From: Lichenostomus cassidix
Lineage: Eukaryota > Chordata > Aves > Passeriformes > Meliphagidae
Direction: 5' to 3'
Assembly: GCA_008360975.2 (NCBI GenBank)
Contig: CM039183.1
Coordinates: 41,965,850-42,029,849, forward strand
Length of the DNA: 64,000 nucleotides
The notes below the pieces were generated by a model that worked only from the letters and a program-made list of their open reading frames with translations, did not search any database and was not told the origin of the DNA. Positions 38,601 through 50,600 of this stretch are shown piece after piece. How positions within the stretch are numbered: position 1 is the first letter of the stretch; each line of letters starts with the position of its first letter. Position numbers and translations under genes: made by a program.

Positions 38601-41600
38601 CCAAACCGTGCTACTTCCACTGATTTCTATAAACATTAAATATCAGTAAAATTAAAATGCTTTGAGATCACATAAAAAAGACATTACTATGACAGCTAGG
38701 AATCCGGATATCTAAAACTATAACCTCATGTTAAAATTATAAATGAAAAAGAAACGTCTCATATCACTGCTATAGAATGTAAATACCTACTAAGCACCAA
38801 CTACAGAAAACGTTCCTGAAAAGAGCCAAAGTCAGTTTCTTATATGGAAATACTGACTAATCTTATTTTTGAAACATAGGTGTGCAAGCCATGATATTTT
38901 TTTTCAGAGTGTAATTACAGATAACCAATTAAATCTTCCTTGAAACAAACACCACAAAAGATTCTATATAGCTGGCATTGATAAGCACTTTTAAAATACA
39001 GAACCAGAAACATAAAATAGAGATTGCATATGAAATCAGCATGAATTGCCTTGGATCAGTTTTTGACTGACAGCATACCGATTCTGTGGGGTTTTTTCCA
39101 GCTACATGTATATATAACTTTCTGTATCTAAGAAGCAGCAAGAATGAAATATGAGGTGTCTAAGACAGAGCTAATACAAAGCCCACTAAAACATCAGTGC
39201 TGGAGGAGCAGTATAAAGCTTCCATGTCCACGCTTAATTGCCTTGTGCCAATCTCCTGACAAAAAGCAAGCTGAAGATTTGATCCCATTGTATGTTTACA
39301 TTCACAAGAAAGGGCTCTAAAAACCAAGGCATAACATAGTGGAAAACAAAAAAAGGAAACACAATCAGGAAGCCTAACAGTATGATACACAGCTCCTTCA
39401 TAGACTACCAAAATCTACTGAATTAATCTCCAGTGAAACAAAATGGCTCTCCCTTTGCTATCCATAAAAGAATAGGATCATCTCAGATTAAATTTATAGT
39501 AAAGAGTTTCACTCTGAAAGGAGAATATTTTTAGAGTGGCAAAAGGTACACCAAGCATGCATTCCCATCTGAGACAGGAATTTAGCACTCATTTGAGATG
39601 CCAGTTCAAAATCAACCAGTGGTTAGTGACCAAAACTCAGCCTCACAGCTGAGGCCACCCTAACTAGAAAAGTGTTGTATATATAAAGCTTATTTCTCAA
39701 AGTTAGGAAATGACCGCTAGTTCCTGAAGGACACAATGAATGACAGAGCCCTTTTTATTGCTACTTCTTTAAGTTACCTGGCTGCATTCTCCCTGGACAT
39801 GCACCTAAAATGTCCTTAATGCTTTCAAGAAATTCACCCACAGCTTCCTAAGTATGGACTTCAGAGTCCACTTTTTTTTAATCGCAGTCAGCTGTGATGC
39901 CATATTAGAGTAGCTATAGAAAAGAGGTTTTTTTTTTTCTTCCAGATTGCATGTTAACTCCAGGTGTCCACAATACATCAGCCTAAACTAACTGAGAAGC
40001 ATATATTTCAGCATTTTTGACAAAATAATTCACTCTTATTAAGTTAACAAATACAGATATGTAATCTTAATATACATATCTGTCGGAGTAGATTTGGGCT
40101 TTTCATTCCATTTTTTTCCAAAAAGAAAAAAAGGACTATAAACTTCATAGCTCATCCTGGAATTATTGCAAGCTATGCATATATAATAAAGGTCTCACGA
40201 AAACCTCACTAGTAAATAAACACATTCATAAAATAGTTTAAACTTAGCACCTCAGACTACTCTTTTGCTGCCATTAAAACTGAAGTGTCATTTGTAAAGG
40301 TTTTACTAATATGTTAAAAAAGAAGTGTCATCAATTCCAATTTGGAAATTTTATTGCACATTTCCTTCTAGGTTGTTACTAAAAGGATCGTCTAAATAAA
40401 AGGTCTTCCATTTAGCTATTATTTCAAATATATTTGTGAATGTTTCAATAATTTGAATGCATATAAAAGTAAAAAAATAATTAAAACAAAACAAGCATGG
40501 CATAATTAGGTCACCAGTGGAAAATAAAATGATAATGGGAAGTACCTTCAGACAAATGTTTGTTGCCTATCACTGGTTTCATGAAAATTCTTTGGGAAGT
40601 AAAGCGAATGCTGTCTCCAAACATGACAAATATGAATTGAACACTTATGGTAAGCATGAGCATGTACTGCTGACCGTATATCCTTCTAGTAGGATAACTA
40701 GAACACTGATTTGACATGTCTTAATTTCACCTTAAAAGTAAAATCTCACTTAATAATTGGTGATTTGTTTGAGTTTACTACAAATATTCCAAAGTCAGCA
40801 ATGACAGTGACAATCACTTACTTCTCAGATTTCCCATTCCAGGGGTCAGGCTCATTCTGGGAGGCAATGTGCTGTGATACGGTGGAGTAGTGCTGAACAA
40901 AATATCATTTGGCAAGGCCTGCTCTATCATTGAGCTCCGAGAGCTGCCATAGGAAGATCCTCTTCGATTGCTACATATACTTTCATCAGAGAGGGTGCGA
41001 TAAAGTGTCCTCCGTGGGGAGAGGTTTCCATAAAATGAAAACTAAACATAAAAATAAGAGCACACATTGCTGGTTGAAGTGATTCATACAATCATATCCC
41101 ATCATCAGTTCTTGGGAGTATTTTTCTGGACAGGCACTCTGGAATTCTTGATCTAATGCAGAAGATCAGAGATTTCTTCCACCATATCAGATCTACTGGG
41201 GCCTCAAAAGAGTTACTGAATTGGATTATCATACTTCCTCTTGATATTTTGGAACATATCACCATGAATTAATCAGATGCTGTGCAGTTTTATTAATTCT
41301 GAAATGTTAAATGAAAACTTCATAGCTTTCTGACAGCAATGTTTTACAGAAATGTATATAAGGTTACCAACTCTGGAAACATGTATGCAAGACTATATAT
41401 AAAACTGTTTGATTTTAATTCTAAATGATCATGCTTTAATGTTAAACATTCTGAATTGATATATGCTGCCACATAATTCATTGGATGATAAAAGTGACTT
41501 GAGACACTGCATCTCTCTGTATATCACAGAACAGGCTTAGCAAAGAGGATAACAGAGTTCAGTGAAAACTGCTTATGCATTTCAAAAGGCTACTTAAACC

Positions 41601-44600
41601 ACAACCCAAATATCTACAGCAAAACAAGATGTTACTGTATTGTAAAACTGGACCATTCCTCTTTGTAAGTCATTCTTCAGCACTGCAAACCCAGTTTTCT
41701 TTACACCTACAAAGGACAGGTATTGCCGTATTTATTTTAACTGGCTTGTCCAGCATACAACAATTAAATGTCTCATTTTCTTTGTAATTAATTATGTGCC
41801 GCACATTCCCTATGCAGAACAAATGCTTATAGCTTCTGAAAACAGTGAATATAACATAGAATCTCCCATATGCAGAAAATTCCTTTCTGACTTCACTGTC
41901 AAAGGTAACTGGCTCACCAATATCAAGATTACTACCCTCTATGAAGGCATAACCAAAGACTGTACACTGCCAAGCCCTATGGCTGGGCTCCCTTGTGAGT
42001 CAGAGCCCACGGCCTCTCTTACTCTTTTAACTTTTCTTTAGGTGTCTTGGAGGGGAAGGGGATAGCAGTCATTTATCTCAGGACAGCCACACCTCCTCAT
42101 TCTTTATTGATTCTTATTTGGGTAGTCAGAAACATTGGCAGTTCTTGAGATCATCACAAAAACCCACCAATTGTTGTATCAATAATAAATTGTAAAAACC
42201 TCTAGGACATTACTCATGAAAATTCAAGCACATATAATGTATACTTAACATACCAGATGTTAAAAAATATATATGATCTGAATTTTAAATTCAACTCTGC
42301 ACTTAGAGGATTCCCATGTGTTACTTTTGTTCAGACATGATGATTATGCTATTTAGCATATCGTATAAACACAGTGGGTTAAAGGAGCATTGAGTTAATA
42401 TGGAAGTGTGATAATTATCTCTAGTAATTTAATTGCTTTGTTCTTTATTCCACATTAAGCACAGAATTCAGAACCATTTATGCTTTGGGGAGTGGCAAAT
42501 TTTAAGTTCACTATCCACTTTTTGTGAACTATTAAGCATTACCAGTTATCTTCATACTATAAAGATTAGATCTAGGCTGTTCAGTAGCACTGATAATTAT
42601 GCCTTCTGAGCAGCTGCCACTGATACCTACATGAAACTGGTATTTGGATTTATAGCAGAATTGTTGGTACTGACTGTTACAGAGCAGAGGAGTGTGGGAT
42701 ACTTTTATTAATGTGTTTTAATACAAAACAAGATGCATAAATTTAGGCATCTTTCATTGAAAATGTCACTTTTAACCTGTCAAATTATAATGTAGTTCCT
42801 CAACCTGCATCCACCTCTGGTCAAGCTAAGTAAAGACATTCTTAAACACACACTGGATTTTATACATAATCATCAAACAAACACTTCCCATCCTTGTGGG
42901 AAATGATATTTTTGGACTTATGGTCATCCCCATGGAATAAACTTAGCTTGTACAAAACAATATTGTATTCTCTGTAGCAATTTTGGCCATACCAGAAATC
43001 CATTTCTAAGTTAATTATGACTGAAACACATAGAGCCAAAGAGAGTAGCCAACCTTTCTTCTCCCTTCCTCCATAGAGAGGCTGTCTGGCAGCATCAACT
43101 TTAGAAAATCTTCTTTGGACAAGACTTGCTGGCTTTCAACAATGGCATTCCTCACAGAAGTTTGGAGTGGACTTGAGGCAGACACAGCATCAATATCATC
43201 ATACACTCTGTTGAGAAAATTGGTGGTTTTAGGAAGAAATTTGATTTGAAAGACTGCAATCATTTTCTGTCAAAGTGAAAATTGTTAGAATTATATCCTG
43301 ACACAGCCCACTCTGTTTAGAAAATCTTTTGATCATTTTGCCTTTATGAAACTGTTTGTTGGTACAAAATGAGATTCTTAAACCACTGAAAAACCGAGTT
43401 TAGAAATTCTAAAGAGCAATTTTAAATAGCATAATCCTTGTTTCTCCTAGCTTGCCTCACTCTTTTTTACACACCACAATTTTCTATCAATATAAAAGTT
43501 ATATTTATTGCAACATTTCCAAAGGTTCATCACAAAATACTTTAACTTTTACTTCCACAGCAAAAAAAAAAAAAAATCAATATTTGATAGTACAATATTG
43601 CCTCCAACTTCACAATCTGGCAAAATTACTATAGTCATCACAGCAATGGTTGAAGTGTATTGGTAATTGATTGTCCAATGTGCTAAGTATATTTTATTAT
43701 CAGTAATCACATGAAGCTATTTAGATAAATAAAACAAGTGTGTTCGTTAATTATCAGCACATAAAAATCTAGTTACAGTCTACAGCAGACTGCCAAACTG
43801 AATTATTAACCTTCTGCTCCTTCCAGTGAGAAAGGAGAGACAGATTTTAAGAGGTTTACTCTGAAAATGTAATCGAAGGAACTGGAGATTCCAGGTCACA
43901 GAGAACACACACTGGAAGCCATTGCTTACTGCCAAGTGCAGCCTAATCAGTGACTGTCTTCAACAGAGAGGAAATAAGCTTTGCTATGGTGAAGTGTAAT
44001 TCTCAGTGAATTATAACCTATAGTGGCACAACATTCAGCAATTGACCTGATGTTCATCATCATTGCTAATTAGAGATGTTATTTTATTTCAACATAATTA
44101 TCCTCAGAGAGATATTTCCTCTCTGTGATACAGAGAGCTTTCCTAGAAAGAAAGAGGCGAGGCAGTAGTGTATGCCATGGAAAACTCTAAAATATTTTTT
44201 GATATATGAAGTGTTGTCGTTTTCAATTAATAGTTCTTGAATAGAAGTATCTCTTGAAGATAATTTTCTAAATTGCCGTTGTTTCAGTCTAAATACCATG
44301 ATCCATTATGCAATTTTATTTCAAGGCTGTCATTCAAAATAAGGAGAAATTGTTCCAGTACTTCATCAATTTCAAAATCCAAAAATTTGTGGGAAATCCT
44401 GAAGTTACTACATTTTAAGTTTAAATGCTACTACAACAGAACAATTTGTGCAATTAAAACATTGCAAGGGTGGGGGGGAATGAAATCACCCATATGTTAA
44501 CACAAAGAAACACAAATAACCAGGACAGGACAGTAACACCTTCTACTTTTGAAAATTAGGAATTCAAGAGCTTGACTTCAGACTCTTATTTCATAGCATA

Positions 44601-47600
44601 TATATTCTAGCATGTATTTTTAAATATTACTCTTGCCATAAATATGCACACATATGCAATGTTAGGTATCAGATAAAAATAACCCATTCCCATTAAACTA
44701 AGAGTAATCCCAATTAAACATTCAAAAATCAGGTACTGCGTGTCATCTTGCCAATTTATAAAGATAAATAGAGGATGACCATGGTTTATTGAGAAACAGC
44801 ACCAAACAGCTCGTGCACAAAAGGAAAGCTAGGAGATTACACACAAAGATGATTTTGAAGCCAGCAGGAATTTAAACGTTAGTTTTAAACAGCAGATTCA
44901 AACTGTACTTATGCACCACTGTGAAAGTATCATCTGTCTGTATTTGAGGTACTGCATGTTTCCTTTAAACTTCAAGCCTTTTTCTTCCACCTAAGGACAA
45001 CATATTTCTCATGGACTATTCCAGTGTTAAGCTGTACATTGAGCTGTTCATTAGATACACAAAGGTACAGAAAAAACCTCTGAATATTTGAAGGCAAAAT
45101 AAAATCTGTAATTTTTTCCTATCCTATTTTAAAATTTATTTTCACTACCCTTCTTCCCCCAGTGAAGTAAAACAGAGTGCTTACTCATGACATTCGGAAA
45201 CTTCTGATTCCTCTGGTGTAGGACTTCCTTCTGATTTTTTCCATCCAATGACATATTTACTCACTGCTCCTTGTCTGTGGTATGGTTTTGAAATCGACCC
45301 AGACATCTGTTGACCACTGTTCTGCGACACTATATAGACTTTGGAGGTATCTAGGGAGCCACTCTTTTTAGAGCAGTGTGTTGATGGGCTCCCTGAATGA
45401 TGTGACCCACTGGAAAAGTGAACAGAACACACAAAAGGGAAAACTGAATATGCTATGCAACAACAGATCAGAAACGCTTCGCCTGGTCTGCAGCAATAAT
45501 TCTCACTGCTAAGCTTTTCTCAAGGTTAAAATCAATGAGGCAAAATTGGCACAGTAATTTTCTGCAGACCAACTGCATATACATTAAAGCTCTTTGAGAA
45601 CAGAATTGTGATGAGTTTCTAGATCAAACAATGTATGGAATTCAGCTTGCTGAAATGCCAAGGCAAACTGATGTGAATCAAAACTAAAAGCCTAAATTCA
45701 AGATATATATGTTCAATTTGTGTGTGCAATTCAAAGTAAATATGTACACATACATTTACATCAAGAAGTACATAGGGAATTACTAAAATATCTCTCTAAT
45801 CGTAAAACCTATGTGCTTTTCCATTTCACAATGATTTTGCCAGTTCATGCCAGATTAAGCTGTGCCTTTCAATCAGACACATTATTATTAAATTACCAGC
45901 AAATTTAACAGAAGTAAATTTTAGTTCAACAAAACAGTCCTCTAGATAAATTTATCAGCCCCTTTTATAATGAATAATAACACTAGCAGGCACTAAGAAA
46001 ACCTTTTAGTGAAGACTCTAAAAACTATTTCAAATAAAGTAAAGCAAACACTTAATTGGAGAATAAATTTCTTCAGAATAACCACACAAGACAAATCTGG
46101 TCATGTCAGGTATACAAGGAAATTAGAATACAAGGTATTATTTGGTTATTTTCCTCTACTGACTGACACTGAAAACAGGAAAATCAGAGGGAAAGAAGAA
46201 CAAACAATTTCCTTCTATCCTTTATGGAGTAAAAACCTTAACACATAGACCAAAGCTTCAACTTCAAAGTCACCATAAAATGGGAACTGGAAGATAAAGG
46301 CGACCAGCTGTAAAAGTGTTCTTTCAAATCTTGCTTTACAACAGATGCACACATTTCATTGGCAACAAAAAGAAGAGCTGAAAATCAATCAGAAATGCAG
46401 ATCAACAAACAAAACTATAAAGCATACATCAGAATAATGCAAATTTGGGGGGATGGTATGGAATGGAATTTCACTATATGCAAAAATGGTCGAATATTTC
46501 TGATATCTCTCAGCATTAATTCCAAGGTAATATGCCGGACTGTACTGACAAAACAAAAGTAAGTGAAATAAGTTATAGGTGCAAACTTCTGTTTTATTCA
46601 GGGATGTTTCCCAACTTTAAAAACCTAAGCAATTTTCACGGGTCACATACAAACCTCCATCAGATCTGGGAGGGGGCCTGGCTATGCTTTTCAGGCAGAC
46701 TCATTAAAAATTACTTGAAAACTGCTCATATAGGTATTTGAATACAACAGAAATATCAAAATCTTTAAAAGTGTCGTTTCCAAGAAATGTAAACAGAGTA
46801 AAAACAACACAAAAGAGTTATCTGTATGTTAATCTATAATCCATAACTCCTAATTTGTAAGGAACGCATACCTGGAATGAGAGGAGATTTCACTCAGGTC
46901 TCCCATGCTGCCTTCAGCTGTGTGACTGGTGGGAATAGCAGAGGCATAGCTATGAACAGCATAGATTTTAGCTGGATCATCCTCCGGCCCCGGAGCCTCG
47001 GCAGCCTCGGTCCACTGCTCGGCGCGGCAGTGCACCGCAGCCCTGCTGCCGGCCAGGTGCAGAGGGGCCAGCAGAGGCGCAGGCATGCAGGGAGCAGTGT
47101 CGATCCCGCTGTCCGTAGAAGCCCCCTTGATGTACGTTAATCCCAGCAGCTCAGGATCCATCAGATCTCCGGAGCCAAAGTGTTTTTCATCACTGTTGCT
47201 GGATGTGTTACTGGATAGGGTGTTGCTGCTTGAGTGGCTCGAACAGCTTTTGTCCCCAGTCTTAAAACAACAAGAAAACAAACCAAAAAAGACCCCCTCA
47301 AATTAAATAGTAAGAGATCTATTTTCATATAAATCACTGCATTTGTGCCATTCAAAGACCATTTTATTTTTTTTTTACAGTATGCTATCTCATAACTGCA
47401 AAGTATGAAAAGAGCCAATTATACCACCAGTTTCTGTGAAATGAATTGCACAGCTGGCTAGACACATTAAAGGTTGATGTCACTGCAAATAAAAAGGCTC
47501 TAGTTCCATCTTCTATCACAAATCTTAAGATCAGAATTGAATTTTCTGATTATAGGACCTGCTTAACATCCATAAAATTGCATTTCTGAACAGTTAAAAT

Positions 47601-50600
47601 AAGCATTTGTTAAAGGTAGAAGCCTTGGTAATTATTTGTTTAAACAAGCTCTATTGCAAATCTGAAAAAACACCAAAGACTGAATTATTGTTGGCTTTTT
47701 TCAGTGTGGGTGAAATACGCAGCTCATTGGATCAAATCCAATTGGATGTGTGGCTAGTTAAATTGAAGCCAATTGTGATGTATGTGCACCAGATGAAAGT
47801 AACTTAAGTCATAAGGCCCGAAACTAAGCATGGCCATTGAAATGGAGTAATTATGTCAGACATTTGTGCCAATAAAGTTTGGCGGTTTTGTTATTTACCT
47901 TTTAAAATAAATTTTATAGAGAGTTGGATTAACTTGTCTCTGTGACAGAGCAGCCAGAATAAAGGCAGATGGACTTCTATTAGGTATAATATAATATAAA
48001 TGGGAAGGGTGACTAACTTTTTTATGAGATCCATCTCCTAGCAGCTGCTAGGAGATGCTGTGGCACACACATAAAATATAAGTTTACAAACAGTGTACAG
48101 ATTCCTACTACATATAGCAGGATTTTCCATGTAACAAACATTATTATTAGTGTACTTTCCATCACTAGGCTGTTAAGGATTTTGCCATTACTGAAGACAA
48201 GCTACTAAACTAGGTAGACTAGAGAATCTGTTCAGCATTCCCAACATACAAGCTACATTTTTATAGTGCTTATTGATAATTACACTCCGTGGGTATTTCA
48301 CACAAGATGAAAAGCGGTATGGTAAATATAATTTTATTTTCTTTTAAAGGGTAATTAAATACTCCACAGATTAAACAAGCCAGTACAAATGAAGCTGTAA
48401 ATTCACAGCTGAGTGGAGACTATACTACTTTTATCTCCTCAATGGCTCAGACCCAAACCCTCATGGAATTCTGAATTCGTAAACACAGAATTAAGCATAC
48501 TTTATTCAACCCACATCTAGGTGAGAGTAATCTTTTGCCTCCCTTTGTAAGTTACTAGAATTTATTTTTAAGATTTATTTCCATAAGTCCAGAGCAGGTT
48601 TTGATTGTTGCTGTTTTGTTTTGGGTTTTTTTTTGTTTTGTTTTTAGAGTGCTGAATGACACCCAAGTAAAAGACTTACATGTGAAAGCTTGTTTGGTGA
48701 CTCCTTGCCACTTCCTTCTTTCTGTAAAGCTCGGTCTTTGTAGGAGCTCAGGACTTTGGTTGATGGTGCATGCCACTTGGCTTCTGCCACAAATAAAGGA
48801 AAAAGGCACACGGCTCAGCATCAGGTTTCAAACCTGCACACCCTTTGGAATCAGACACAGTCCCTGCTTTCACTGTCACATCACATGCTCCACATGGGGA
48901 GGTGGCTGCATTTCAACAGGAATTGCATTGCAAAGAACATTTACTTTAAAGATACAGTGGGTCTTATTACCAGAATGTCTAGTTCCTTCCAAAGTTTCCT
49001 CTCGTTCTCTGCCTCCTTCACACTCCAGTGAGCCTGAACCTTGGTGATGTTCATGGAGTAAAGGGGACTGGCATCTTTTAATGTAAGCAGAAAATTAAGC
49101 TGTTAAGGTTTTTATCCTTTGAGATTAGTTACATGATGAACAACACCACTTTTTACTCTTAAAAGCAAGTATTTTGTAAGTGACCTTTTAAAATAATCAT
49201 CATTCCCAAACATTTCCAAGCCCTGCATAGAAATATTTACATGCATTTCTTTTCAACAGCACACTATTATATCTGAAGTGTGAACATGCCAAGAAGACAC
49301 TGAACTTTAAGAAGAGCTGCAATTTTGGGGCTATATAGCCAAAGGCTTTTGCAGTGAAGAACCATGATAATATATGCTTAACCTCTTTGTGATCTTAGCC
49401 CCACAGAAAGTAATTGTAGTTTTGCAGTTTCACACTGAGAATATGTAAGCTAGTACCAGATCCACTGCCTTGTATTATACTGCAAAAGTTTAAACATTTC
49501 ACAAAGCAACAAACTAAAACCTAAGCTGCTGTTAGGAATAACTGTGCTGGAAAAAATGACACAAGATGCATTTTGATGAGTTGACTGTCAAAAAAAAAAA
49601 AAGGCTATGGTTTTGTTTGAATTATTAGCATCTATTTAGCTGCCAGAGATTTCACTGAGTTATGTGAAATTCCTTGAAGAGTCTATAAGATACTGCATAT
49701 ATATCTGCTACATGGAATATCTTATCCACAATCAATCATGCCAAAGCATTAATAAGCTTCAAGGAGTCAAGCTGATGCTTTCAATATTCACTTTTTTTTT
49801 TCTGAAAAGTAGCTTCTGAAAGCCACTTGGCAAGTCTGGAATGATTTTATATTACTCTATTGTAATATATTATCTCTTGTAGATACTGTAATATATTATC
49901 TGTTGTAGATACTGCCATAGCTCAACATTTTGTAATGTTTTCAGCAGCTGTATATATACAACAAAGTCATAAATTTAAAGTAGTTTAGAACAGATGTCTC
50001 ACATTATATTCTTACAACATGAGTTATATTGGGGTAGTCTTCTATATACAGAAAGCTAACTTCTGTCATTTCAGTACCAAGGGATGAACAGGGATGTGAA
50101 AGAACCATCTATGTACAGCCTTTCAGGGAGATGAGACATCTGAAATTCCTACTGTTTTGAGGAGATATCCTAGGGAATGGGTGTCACTGAAACAAACATA
50201 GCAGGAAATAAAACCTCTGAAGACCATAAAGATTTTTTTTAAATCAAACACCTTTCTCCCGAAGCAGAAGGAGGAAGTACTATTATTTTATTCTAGTTTT
50301 GAATTACTAGCTGATTTCTGGCCTGTTTCTGAAAAAATAAACCTAAGAACCATTTCTTATTTATCTGAATTTGAAAATATGATTCTGAAGAGTTAAATGA
50401 GGATGACTTTAAAATCATAGTTGCATGCATCTTACATCAAACATAAGTAAACCTGTGTATCTTAGAAGATATTAACAGTGTTTGAAAAGAAGATCTATTT
50501 TATTTTGCTTAAGAAAGAAGATGCAGGGGAACTACTGCAAGATTTCAATAAAAGTTTTAAAAAATCACCGATACCCGTCATATCCCACTTGCTGTCTCCA

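Noticed and set aside
46877..47140. 87-codon plus-strand frame in a GC-rich patch
   Set aside because: Shadow of the SIPA1L2 389-nt exon on the opposite strand.
48601..49047. 148-codon plus-strand frame
   Set aside because: It is antisense across two SIPA1L2 exons and the short intron between them.
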